34,772 nt of DNA from an uncultured Selenomonadaceae bacterium. GTDB taxonomy: Bacteria > Bacillota > Negativicutes > Selenomonadales > Selenomonadaceae. Shown here one piece after another: positions 15,431-23,457 of this stretch. Both the position numbers and the translations under genes were made by a program. Location: NCBI GenBank assembly GCA_905234705.1, contig CAJOIB010000002.1:1-34772 (forward strand). Reading direction: 5' to 3'. The notes under the pieces were generated by a model that had not been told where the DNA came from, did no database searches, and worked only from the letters and a program-made list of their open reading frames with translations. Within the stretch, counting starts at the first letter, position 1. Each line of letters opens with the position of its first letter.

Positions 15431-16669
15431 CTAAATTTGATTCATGATATTAGCATTTTCCACGGCTGAGAGGGCTTTGGAAAATTTTTTTAATGCGATA
15501 ATGGCTTCGTCGAAGGATTCAGTTAAAACCAACTCCACGCGATTGCCCAAAAGTTTTTTAGCCTGCTTGAATACTAATTTATAATCCGGACTCGACGACA
15601 CTAAAACATAACTTGACGCCAAATCTGAATGAGCCGCTCCAACAATTTCGGCAGTCGACGGCGAAGATTCTTCCGAACCCGAAACCAAAATTGTTGCACC
15701 AGCGTCTTGCAATTTCTGCGCCTCGTCAGCATCTTTCGCAACAGCCAACGCCACAACTTTTACTAACGCATCATTTACCGGCAAAACGTGACTTTCGCTC
15801 ATATTCGTAATTTTAACGTCTTTAAGTTGCCCCCAGCCCAGCGCCTGGTCAAGCGCTTTTCCAACGTGATCCGTGTGCAGATGAATATCAATCCCGCCGC
15901 TCATTCGCTCAACCATTGAAAAACTGCTAAGATCCTTCATTTGCCGCTCAAGCTCCTGAATATTGCTGTTCGAGCTCTTAATCCTAAGCCTAATGCAGTA
16001 CGGGCGCACTAAATCATTTCGCGGGTCGGGCATATTTTTATGAGTGCCAAGCCCCAATGACAGACTAACCGTCGGCGATACAAAATTGCCGTCCAAGCCC
16101 TTCAAACAGCCCTTGAGAAAACTAATCATAATGCTCGCGCTCGCATTGTTCGTTCCGGCTTCAGCAATAATTTTTTCGCCAGATTCAATCGCTTTGCCCA
16201 AAATCTCCGCAATCGGCATTCCGTCACGCACTGCGCGATAAGCGCCCTTAGCAACTGCCTTGGCTACCGTTATGAATGGATTTTCCGATTTGTCCGGCAA
16301 AACTCTTTGCGCATATAGAATCCCATATTGAAACGCTTTGCCAAATTCTGAGCCGGTCGCGTCATATTTTCCCATTAAACCAGTACCAATACCGCGAAAC
16401 ATTTGCGCCAAAACTACGCCGGCATTCCCGCGCGCGCCAAATACAGCCGCCGTTGCAACTCGCCGACTTAAACCGCCTATGCTGTCGTCCTTAGCGTCAG
16501 AAAGCGGCATAACTGCTGCGCCCATCGTTCGCAAAATGTGTGTCCCTGGTAAAGTCCCCGCCCCAGGTTGTGAATTTATATTCTCGTATTCTAGCAGAAA
16601 TTCGCTGTACGCACCCGATACCATGCGCTTAAAATCTCCGCCGGTGATGACTTCCCTATTGCCAGTCAT
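15431..16669 (-). CDS. FakA/YloV-like DAK2-domain protein lacking the metal-binding DGDTG motif
   Basis: A 412-residue relative of fatty acid kinase FakA, which phosphorylates FakB-bound fatty acids. Recognisable blocks are SRRVATAAVFGARGNAGVVL (family GARGNSG), SGGIDIHLHTDHVGKALDQA (family VHVHTD-x-PG) and the later VVALAVAKDADEAQKL with STAEIV. The N-terminal kinase signature PVPDGDTGTNM is replaced by NSQPGAGTLPGTHILRTM, so the aspartates that hold Mg-ATP are gone. The protein is about 140 residues shorter than Bacillus YloV, with most of the C-terminal EDD-like domain missing. It is therefore probably not a kinase, and a regulatory or binding role is inferred. The ATG at 16669 has AAGGCGGTG just upstream. 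No FakB/DegV gene is nearby. Confidence 0.75.
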   Translation of the reverse strand: MTGNREVITGGDFKRMVSGAYSEFLLEYENINSQPGAGTLPGTHILRTMGAAVMPLSDAKDDSIGGLSRRVATAAVFGARGNAGVVLAQMFRGIGTGLMGKYDATGSEFGKAFQYGILYAQRVLPDKSENPFITVAKAVAKGAYRAVRDGMPIAEILGKAIESGEKIIAEAGTNNASASIMISFLKGCLKGLDGNFVSPTVSLSLGLGTHKNMPDPRNDLVRPYCIRLRIKSSNSNIQELERQMKDLSSFSMVERMSGGIDIHLHTDHVGKALDQALGWGQLKDVKITNMSESHVLPVNDALVKVVALAVAKDADEAQKLQDAGATILVSGSEESSPSTAEIVGAAHSDLASSYVLVSSSPDYKLVFKQAKKLLGNRVELVLTESFDEAIIALKKFSKALSAVENANIMNQI

Positions 16670-16704
16670 ATTAGCACCGCCTTCTCAAATTTGCTAAATC
16701 TATT

Positions 16705-16748
16705 AAAGGTTATTTTGAATAATTCGCGAAATAAACTGAATAACCTTT
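16705..16748. promoter_or_regulatory. Inverted repeat between divergent fakA-like and ftsA-like genes
   Basis: AAAGGTTATT (16705-16714) is the exact reverse complement of AATAACCTTT (16739-16748), and the match continues outward into TTAA. A perfect 8-base palindrome, TTCGCGAA (16723-16730), sits in the middle. It lies 20 bases before the ftsA-like ATG and about 36 bases from the FakA-like ATG. It is AT-rich without a T-run after it on the plus strand, so it looks more like an operator or leader hairpin than a terminator. I could not place clear promoters for either gene. Confidence 0.5.
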
Positions 16749-16767
16749 TAAAGCGAGGTGAATTTTA

Positions 16768-19143
16768 ATGCCCGTAAAAAAAACTAAGAGTGCCGTTGCC
16801 GATAAATCTAAACGCGGCAAAACTAAAAAAACTACCGCACAAAATAAATCCACGCGCAATAAAATTGACAAAGCCGATAACGAAAAAATTTTCGCGCTGG
16901 ATATTGGGACGCGCAGCGTTATTGGTATTGTTGCCGAAAAAGAACCCAGCGGTCTCTTGAAAATTATCGCCACGCGCCGCGAAGAGCATAAAACCCGCGC
17001 TATGCTCGACGGTCAAATTCACGACGTACCTAAAGTTGCTGAAGTCATTGAAAAAGTGCGTGACGAACTTGTTGAAGAAGTCGGAGAAGATTTGAAAAGC
17101 GTAGCAGTTGCCGCCGCCGGTCGCGCCCTGTACACTATGACGGCTGACGCTGAAATGGAAATTCACGGCGCAATTACGCTGGAAATTCAAAACAATTTGG
17201 AATTTGCCGGAGTTCAACTCGCGCAGGCGAAACTTGCCGAATCAAATACAATTCCCAAGCAAACAAGTTATTATTGCGTCGGTTTCAGCGTCATAAATTA
17301 CGAACTCGACGGCATTCAGTTAAAAAGTTTAGTCGGACAGCGCGGCAAAATGGCTAAGGCTAAAGTTATCGCAACTTTCCTGCCGCGTCAAGTTATTGAT
17401 TCTATGCAAATTGCTTTGAGCAGTTGCGATTTGGAAATGCGCGCACTGACTTTAGAGCCAATCGCCGCTATTAACGTTTTAATTCCGCCCACAATGCGCC
17501 ATTTGAATTTAGTGCTGGTTGATATTGGCGCGGGCACTTCCGACATTGCCATTACCAAAAACGGATCTGTCATTGCTTACGGCATGGTTCCAATCGCCGG
17601 CGACGAAATTACCGAGGCGCTCAGTCAGAAATTTTTGCTCGATTTTAATATCGCCGAAGAAATTAAGCGCAGGGCGGCTAACGGCGAAACTTCGACTTTC
17701 ACGGATATTTTGGGTACGACGCACGAATTGACAGCCGAAGAAATTATCAGCGCAGTTAATGACAGCATTACACATTTGGCGGCGGAAATCGCGCAGACGA
17801 TTTTGGAACTCAACGGCAATGACATTCCGCAAGCGGTTATGCTGGTTGGCGGCGGCTCATTGACGCCCAATCTTCAGAAATACGTTGCCGCGGCTCTCAA
17901 TATGCCCGAATTGCGCGTTGGCGTTCGCAAGCCCGATATTGTTGACGGTATCACCAGCATTCCAAAAGAATTATGTATGCCCGACGCCGTCACGCCGCTC
18001 GGTATTTTGAAAATCGCCTCGATTAATAATCTGCACTTTTTGACTGTTTATATTAATGATGACGAATACGCGCTGTTCCATTTCCAGCAGCTGACGATTC
18101 GCGACGCGCTTTTAAACGCCGGTATTCAACTTAGAAAATTCAACGGCAAACCTGGTTTAGCGCTGATGGTTACGGTTGACGGCGACAGGAAATTTTTCCC
18201 TGGAAGTATGGGAACTTTCGCAACGCTCAAAATGAACGGCAAAGACGCCGAACTTGAGACGCCGCTTGAAGATAGATGTAAAATTAAAATTGAGCGCGGC
18301 GCTGACGGTGAGCCGCCACTTTTGAAAATCAGCGATGTAGTTCCGGAATTGCCGAGTTTTACCGTGAAAATCAACGGCGAAATTTTTAAAATCACGGCTA
18401 AAGTTATTATCAATGGCGAAGCGGCATTGCCCGACCAAATTTTGGCTGACGGCGACGATATTAAACTTTCGCTGGCGAGCACGATTGGCGAAGTGCTGAG
18501 AATTGCCGGATATTCGCCCACCGATTTTAAACTGCATTATCAGTTGAATGGGCGCGATTTGCGGTACACTTGCACGCCGAAAATTTTAATGAATGACGTT
18601 GAAGCAAAAATTTCTCTGCCGGTTCACGACGGCGACAGCATTGAGTATATCGCCAATGATAATCCGCGCGTTTCCGATGTTTTGAATTTGTCGGGCGTCA
18701 ATTCTTCGATTAAAATTTATTACAGCGGCGAAGAGTATGAAGTGCCGACCGTTTCGAATATCGATTTGACGGTGAATAATCGCCCCGCGAATATGAGTAC
18801 GCTGATTATCGACGGCGCTAAGATAAATTACCGCAAATCCGCAAAACAGGTTGCCACGGTGAGCGACGCGCTTTTGGCAGTCGATTTCAAACCGCCGCCC
18901 ACTGACAGCCGTATGAGTTTTGAGATTAAAGTTAATGGCGTCCACGCGGATTTTGCCGAGCCTATGAAAAATGGCGATACGCTTGAAGTGATTTTGAAGT
19001 CGCCCGACGGTACGGTTATTTCCACGGCGAATAGCATTGAAATTCCGGCGAAACTTTCAGATATGCCGACGAATCAGGTAAATAGTCGCGAACCGAAATT
19101 GCGGCGCAGGCTGACCATTCAAGATTTTATCCGTAATGATTGA
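16768..19143 (+). CDS. FtsA/PilM-like actin-fold protein with C-terminal beta-grasp-like repeats
   Basis: A 791-residue protein. After a Lys-rich N-terminus (1-40), residues about 42-420 form an FtsA-type ATPase: FALDIGTRSVIGIV (phosphate 1), an SHS2-like insert (LKSVAVAAAGRALYTMTADAE), LVLVDIGAGTSDIAI (phosphate 2) and AVMLVGGGSLTPNL (adenosine). The remaining 370 residues carry about five units marked by helix starts at 18094 (TIRDALLNAG), 18325 (KISDVV), 18481 (TIGEVLRIAG), 18667 (RVSDVLNLSG) and 18856 (TVSDALLAVD). Most units follow a turn like DGDDIKL, DGDSIEY or NGDTLEV, resembling ThiS/TGS/SLBB beta-grasp ends. Normal FtsA is about 420 residues and ends in an amphipathic helix, which is not obvious here. 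The ATG has AGGTG upstream. It is followed after 12 bases by an exported protein. A membrane-linked scaffold role is inferred. Confidence 0.75.
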   Translation: MPVKKTKSAVADKSKRGKTKKTTAQNKSTRNKIDKADNEKIFALDIGTRSVIGIVAEKEPSGLLKIIATRREEHKTRAMLDGQIHDVPKVAEVIEKVRDELVEEVGEDLKSVAVAAAGRALYTMTADAEMEIHGAITLEIQNNLEFAGVQLAQAKLAESNTIPKQTSYYCVGFSVINYELDGIQLKSLVGQRGKMAKAKVIATFLPRQVIDSMQIALSSCDLEMRALTLEPIAAINVLIPPTMRHLNLVLVDIGAGTSDIAITKNGSVIAYGMVPIAGDEITEALSQKFLLDFNIAEEIKRRAANGETSTFTDILGTTHELTAEEIISAVNDSITHLAAEIAQTILELNGNDIPQAVMLVGGGSLTPNLQKYVAAALNMPELRVGVRKPDIVDGITSIPKELCMPDAVTPLGILKIASINNLHFLTVYINDDEYALFHFQQLTIRDALLNAGIQLRKFNGKPGLALMVTVDGDRKFFPGSMGTFATLKMNGKDAELETPLEDRCKIKIERGADGEPPLLKISDVVPELPSFTVKINGEIFKITAKVIINGEAALPDQILADGDDIKLSLASTIGEVLRIAGYSPTDFKLHYQLNGRDLRYTCTPKILMNDVEAKISLPVHDGDSIEYIANDNPRVSDVLNLSGVNSSIKIYYSGEEYEVPTVSNIDLTVNNRPANMSTLIIDGAKINYRKSAKQVATVSDALLAVDFKPPPTDSRMSFEIKVNGVHADFAEPMKNGDTLEVILKSPDGTVISTANSIEIPAKLSDMPTNQVNSREPKLRRRLTIQDFIRND

Positions 19144-19155
19144 GGAGGACTTTGA

Positions 19156-20088
19156 TTGAATTTTAAATTGAAAAAGAATTTAGCGGCGATTTTAACGGGC
19201 GGGATTTTGATTTTCGGCGCGAATGCAACGGCTGAAGAAATTCCGTCCGCGCAGAAAATTTTTGAAGAAGCTTACCTTGATACGTTGCTGAATGAGCGCC
19301 CCTTTAATCAGAGCATTATGCTTTTCGGAACAAATTTTCACGTCGATATTAACGCTCAAGGCGTCCTGCGCGATGTTATAAAAGATTTGATTTTGTACAA
19401 AGAATTGAAAATGAGCGGCGATATGGCGTTTGAATATATCAACCCCGAAACAAACCGCGCGGCGTCAAACAAAATGCCTTTCTACATCGAACAGCGCGAC
19501 GATAATTTGATTTTGTACGTTCAGCGCGGCTCTAAGTGGCAGAAATTTTCTTTGCCGAATTTCGATTTGATTGATTTGCAGAAAAATATTAAATCCGTTG
19601 AAATTATCGGCGAAACCAACACGCAGCGGATTTTCAATGTGAAATTGAGCGGTGAAAAAATAGCTGAGTCTCTGCGCGCATACGACGACGAACAAGATAC
19701 AACGGCGCTGTCGATGGCGGAAGTTTTGACGCAGAAAAAGTTTTTGCACAATCTAGCCGCCGCCTTCAATTCTACCGATTTAATTTGTACGTGGACTTTC
19801 GACCGGCAAACTAACGAAACGGTTTCCGCCGCGATTGATTTAACGCCGCTCGTCAAAGCCTACGCGAAAAATATTTTGGACGAAGCCGCCGCTGGTACTG
19901 CCGACGTCACCAACGAAGATAAATTGCTGATGGAATCGATTGGGCGCTACAGCGAATTTCATTTTCTGCTGAATTACGCAGGCGTTGACGCCAAAAAAAA
20001 TATGACTCCGCCCGCCGCCGCGCGCAAAGTCGACCTTGATAGCGATATTTTTGAAGATTTTCTTAAGATTATGGCGACTGCAAATTGA
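19156..20088 (+). CDS. Exported protein of unknown function
   Basis: A 310-residue protein that I do not recognise. A signal peptide (LKKNLAAILTGGILIFGANATA) precedes a mixed alpha/beta mature part with no cysteine-based lipobox. Regions such as LILYVQRGSKWQKFSLPNF and DLICTWTFDRQTNETVSAAI suggest a beta-rich periplasmic fold, but this is a guess. The start is TTG at 19156, with GGAGG 7 bases upstream and the stop of the FtsA-like gene only 12 bases before, so the two should be co-translated from one mRNA. Its last 20 bases overlap the convergent PilN-like gene. The context suggests a periplasmic partner of the FtsA-like protein. Confidence 0.75.
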   Translation: MNFKLKKNLAAILTGGILIFGANATAEEIPSAQKIFEEAYLDTLLNERPFNQSIMLFGTNFHVDINAQGVLRDVIKDLILYKELKMSGDMAFEYINPETNRAASNKMPFYIEQRDDNLILYVQRGSKWQKFSLPNFDLIDLQKNIKSVEIIGETNTQRIFNVKLSGEKIAESLRAYDDEQDTTALSMAEVLTQKKFLHNLAAAFNSTDLICTWTFDRQTNETVSAAIDLTPLVKAYAKNILDEAAAGTADVTNEDKLLMESIGRYSEFHFLLNYAGVDAKKNMTPPAAARKVDLDSDIFEDFLKIMATAN

Positions 20089-21109
20089 CGCGAATTGTAA
20101 AACTGATTTTGTCGTCGTCAATCCGCGAATTTTCCAGCTTAACGCTTTTCTGCGTGGAAGATTTTAAGCGGCTCAAATAATTTTTCACAGCGTCCGGCGT
20201 TTCAGCAGAACCTCCGAGTTCTAAAAAATTGCCGGTCGTTTTCATTTTGCGCAGGTGAATTTGTTCGTTAGCGATTTTGCCGATTTTCAACAGCAGATTA
20301 AAATTTTCGACGTTAACATTTTGGTCGGCACTGAGATTGTTAAGGCGCTTCATTTCGGCAACGTCCGCGTCGAGATTTTCTTTGAGCGATAAAAATTCGC
20401 TTTGAGACTTTAAAAAATCCTGCGCCGATTCTAACTGCGCGAGCGCCGAAAAATAATCGTGGCTGAGTTTGGCTGAAATTCCCGCGATTATCAGTACGAA
20501 AATTGCCGCCGCCGTCAACGATATTTTTGTGAAATTCCAGGCGCTGAATTGTTGCGTCAAGATATTGGGCGCTTTTCTTGCTTGAACGATTTCCGCTGCG
20601 AAAATTGCGCGATTGAATGGCGTTACTGCTCGGTCTGAATCGGTTTGCGGAAAAGCGGTTAGGGCGCAGAGTTTCATCGAAAATTTTTTACAGGCGGAAA
20701 AATATTCGTCGACAATGGACGCGGGCAAAGTTTCCATCCAAATATCGTCGCCGATTTTCATAGAAGTGTAGCGGGCGGTATTTCCGACGTGAGCCAACGC
20801 CCAAGTTTTTACCGCGTCCGGAATTTCATTTTCGGGTACGCTATTAAATTCGATTTGAAAAGTGGTAGCTTCGCCATCGCGCAGACAGATACCAAGTCGC
20901 GCAGTTTTCCAGCCGCGTTTCGCGCAGGCGTCGGCGGTAGCCTTAGCAAATTGCTCAATGGCTGGGATATTGCTTTGCGCGTCGATTTCAAAATTAATTT
21001 CGGCGGTTTCAATTTTATCAGTCAGCCGCGCCAAAAAAATTTTATCGTCGTCGCAGTAGATGCCAATAAATTCGTTGGTGTTATCGCGAAAGAAATTAAT
21101 GAGTCCCAT
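20069..21109 (-). CDS. PilN/GspL-like bitopic membrane protein
   Basis: About 346 residues. The N-terminal 190 residues look like a diverged actin-fold, PilM/GspL-type cytoplasmic part (FIGIYCDDDKIFLARL, CLRDGEATTFQIEF). A single membrane helix follows (ISLTAAAIFVLIIAGISA), then a coiled stretch, then a PilN-type ferredoxin-like domain: LLLKIGKIANEQIHLRKMK, GNFLELGGSAETPDAVKNYL. Proteins of this build anchor type IV pilus or type II secretion platforms. The start is ATG at 21107-21109, with AGAGG 7 bases upstream; the TTG six codons earlier contains that site. It follows the CBS-domain gene on the same strand. No pilB, pilC or pilin gene is in the window, so the machine it serves is unknown. 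Confidence 0.6.
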   Translation of the reverse strand: MGLINFFRDNTNEFIGIYCDDDKIFLARLTDKIETAEINFEIDAQSNIPAIEQFAKATADACAKRGWKTARLGICLRDGEATTFQIEFNSVPENEIPDAVKTWALAHVGNTARYTSMKIGDDIWMETLPASIVDEYFSACKKFSMKLCALTAFPQTDSDRAVTPFNRAIFAAEIVQARKAPNILTQQFSAWNFTKISLTAAAIFVLIIAGISAKLSHDYFSALAQLESAQDFLKSQSEFLSLKENLDADVAEMKRLNNLSADQNVNVENFNLLLKIGKIANEQIHLRKMKTTGNFLELGGSAETPDAVKNYLSRLKSSTQKSVKLENSRIDDDKISFTIRVNLQSP

Positions 21110-21151
21110 AAAATTTCCTCTAATCAAAAAAACAATCCGAAAGTTGATACA

Positions 21152-22468
21152 CTAATTAAATTTTTTAGTTAACCTCAACAGCACGCGGGTAATTCGCACG
21201 CCGTCAACTTCCTCAACATAAAAAGTATTACCGTCATAGGACGCACTTTGACCAACGCGCGGCTCGCCACCAATTTTATCGCTCAGCCAGCCGCCGACCG
21301 TGTCAACATCTTCATCATTAATTTCAATATCAAATTCATCTTCAAGATCTTCAAGCAACATTTTCGCGTCAATAGAATACAAATTTTCAGCGCGCTTTTC
21401 GGATTTGGGGCGCTCTTCGTCAAATTCGTCTTGAATATCGCCGACAAGTTTTTCAACAATATCTTCAATCGTCACCATGCCCGAAGTGCCGCCGTATTCG
21501 TCAACGACGATAGCCAGCTGCGAACGATTTTTCTGCATCATCTTCAGCAAAACGCTAACGTCCATACTTTCCGGAACAACAAAAACTTTACGCGCAAGTT
21601 TCGTCAAATTCGGTTTGAGTTGCTTATTGCCAGTCAGTCGCCACGTGATTAAATCTTTGACGTGTAAAAATCCAATGATATGATCTTTATCTTCATTGCA
21701 AATTGGGTAGCGCGTCATTTGTTCATCAAGCATCGTCTGTAAATTTTCCTCGTAAGGTTTATTGGTGTACAGGCAAACCATATCGGTTCGTGGTACCATT
21801 ATCTCGCGCACGCTCAATTCGGTAAAATCAAAAACATTATCAACAAAATCAACTTCGGTATCGTCAACTAAGCCTTGCTTGTGGCTCTCTTCCATGAGCA
21901 AACGAATTTCTTCCGGATTATGAGCAACTTCGCCTTCGCCCGAATGGTGCAAGCCCAAATGTTTCGATACGAAAGTTGCCGTGACATTCAGCATTATCAC
22001 AAACGGGTACATAACTTTCCAGAAAATGAGCATTGGCAAAGCGATATTTAGCAGAATCGTTTCAGTGCTTGCGATTGCCATTGACTTTGGCGTCAATTCG
22101 CCTAAAATTATGTGCGCGGAAGTGATTAACGAAAATGCCAGAGCGAATGAAATTGTGTGTTCAAGCGTCGCGCCCAAGCCCAGCGAATGAGTTATCGGCG
22201 CGATTAATTCTGCCACGAAAGGCTCGCCAACCCAGCCTAAGCCCAATGAGGCTAAGGTTATGCCCAGTTGCGTTACTGATAAAGCTTCATCGAGTTCGTC
22301 GGTTAATTTTTTGGCGTAAACCGCGCGCTTGTTGCCTTCTTGAATCAGTGTTTCTAATCGAGACGGTCGCATTTTCACGCAACAAAATTCCGCCGCTACA
22401 AAAAATCCGTTCATTCCAATTAAAAATGCTACTAATAAAAATTGGAGTATTATAGGGACTACGTCCAA
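21152..22468 (-). CDS. CNNM/CorC-HlyC family transporter with CBS pair
   Basis: A 438-residue membrane protein. The DUF21/CNNM transmembrane domain (about 1-190) begins FLIGMNGFFVAAEF and holds VTQLGITLASLGLGW and LGELTPKS. The CBS pair follows (about 210-335; VREIMVPRTDMV, AIVVDEYGGTSGMVTIEDIVE), then a C-terminal transporter-associated domain (350-438). The family exports Mg2+ or Co2+, and some members are called hemolysins. The start is TTG (22466-22468), with AGGAGGT 8 bases upstream. A promoter is visible at 22499-22527. Length and domains are normal. Confidence 0.93.
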   Translation of the reverse strand: MDVVPIILQFLLVAFLIGMNGFFVAAEFCCVKMRPSRLETLIQEGNKRAVYAKKLTDELDEALSVTQLGITLASLGLGWVGEPFVAELIAPITHSLGLGATLEHTISFALAFSLITSAHIILGELTPKSMAIASTETILLNIALPMLIFWKVMYPFVIMLNVTATFVSKHLGLHHSGEGEVAHNPEEIRLLMEESHKQGLVDDTEVDFVDNVFDFTELSVREIMVPRTDMVCLYTNKPYEENLQTMLDEQMTRYPICNEDKDHIIGFLHVKDLITWRLTGNKQLKPNLTKLARKVFVVPESMDVSVLLKMMQKNRSQLAIVVDEYGGTSGMVTIEDIVEKLVGDIQDEFDEERPKSEKRAENLYSIDAKMLLEDLEDEFDIEINDEDVDTVGGWLSDKIGGEPRVGQSASYDGNTFYVEEVDGVRITRVLLRLTKKFN

Positions 22469-22498
22469 GGATTGAGACCTCCTAAAAAAATTTCTGCC

Positions 22499-22527
22499 AT
22501 TATAACATTTTTTTCAACATATATCAG
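22499..22527 (-). promoter_or_regulatory. Promoter for the CBS-domain transporter gene
   Basis: On the minus strand, CTGATA (22522-22527), 17-bp spacer, TATAAT (22499-22504), 30 bases before the TTG start. The -10 is consensus and the -35 matches 4 of 6. The -35 overlaps the edge of repeat copy 4. Confidence 0.5.
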
Positions 22528-22641
22528 CATTTCTTTCTTTTCGGAAAGAAAGAAACGCTTAGCAAAGAAAGAAAACTTCCGCGCATTAGTCGCATCACGC
22601 GACTAGGCGCGGGGTGGGCGCGCGTCCGTGCGCGCCTCTCT
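22526..22641 (+). repeat. Intergenic hairpin element, copy 4 (in the ttcA leader)
   Basis: The palindrome AGC (22526) to GCT (22559) has the arms TTTCTTTCTTTT and AAGAAAGAAA, longer than in other copies. It is followed by TAGCAAAGAAAG, a nested hairpin with inner stem AGTCGC/GCGACT, and the terminal hairpin GGCGCGC (22617-22623)/GCGCGCC (22630-22636). The terminal stem and its loop are the same as copy 2, but the tail is TCTCTAAC with no T-run. Unlike most copies it lies between divergent genes, and its 3' edge is 18 bases before the ttcA ATG. Confidence 0.78.
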
Positions 22642-22659
22642 AACGAAAGGAATATTTTT

Positions 22660-23457
22660 ATGCAACTTATTCTGCCAAAAATGATTTTTAGTAAGCTTAT
22701 GCGCGCCGTCGTCGAATTTGATATGATTCAAGACAATGATAAAATTTTAATCGGACTTTCCGGCGGCAAAGACAGCCTGCTACTAACTTATGCACTCGCC
22801 ACTCTCAAACAGCGTATCCGCAAAAAATTTGAACTCGCCGCCATTACTATTAATCCTATGTTTAATGATAATTTTCAAACTGACGCGCTCAAAAATTTTT
22901 GCGCCGATTTGAATATCCGCCACGAAATTCACAACGTCGATATTAACAGCGTCATTCAGTCGCGCCCCGATAAAAGCCCCTGCTTCACCTGCGCTTATTT
23001 CCGCCGCGCCGCCATTAATCGCATCGCTAATGAAATTTCCGCCAACAAAGTTGCTTACGCTCACCATCTCGACGACGCCGTTGAAACTTTTTTTATGAGC
23101 CTGCTATCGTCCGGTCAGCTTACTACTTTCACGCCTAAAACTTTTCTCAGCCGTTCCAATATCACCGTGATTCGCCCGCTCGTTTATCTGCGCGAATTTC
23201 AAATCGACAGCTTTGTCAAAAATAGCAATTTTAATATCGTCAAATCGCCTTGCCCCGTCGACGGCAAAACTAATCGCCAAGTCATTAAAAATCTTATTCG
23301 CGACCTCGGCAAAAATTTTCCAGACCTATTTAAACATCTCGCCGCCGCTATGCGCGAAAGTTCTATCGGCGAATTGTGGAGCGCGCCAAAAACTTTAGCC
23401 GATATGCGCAAAACTTATTTTTCCTACGTCTCAAGTAATTTCGTACTTAACGATTGA
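22660..23457 (+). CDS. ttcA: tRNA 2-thiocytidine biosynthesis protein TtcA family
   Basis: A 265-residue N-type ATP pyrophosphatase. It has the P-loop SGGKDS (34-39), the CFTC pair (Cys108, Cys111) and a third cysteine in KSPCPVDG (Cys198), the set that binds the 4Fe-4S cluster in TtcA. HHLDDAVETFFM is also typical. TtcA thiolates C32 of certain tRNAs in the cytoplasm; related proteins modify other positions, so the exact target is not certain. The ATG at 22660 has AAAGGA upstream. The 5' flank is repeat copy 4, and no clear promoter lies between that element and the gene. The last 27 bases overlap the convergent HD-GYP gene. Confidence 0.88.
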   Translation: MQLILPKMIFSKLMRAVVEFDMIQDNDKILIGLSGGKDSLLLTYALATLKQRIRKKFELAAITINPMFNDNFQTDALKNFCADLNIRHEIHNVDINSVIQSRPDKSPCFTCAYFRRAAINRIANEISANKVAYAHHLDDAVETFFMSLLSSGQLTTFTPKTFLSRSNITVIRPLVYLREFQIDSFVKNSNFNIVKSPCPVDGKTNRQVIKNLIRDLGKNFPDLFKHLAAAMRESSIGELWSAPKTLADMRKTYFSYVSSNFVLND

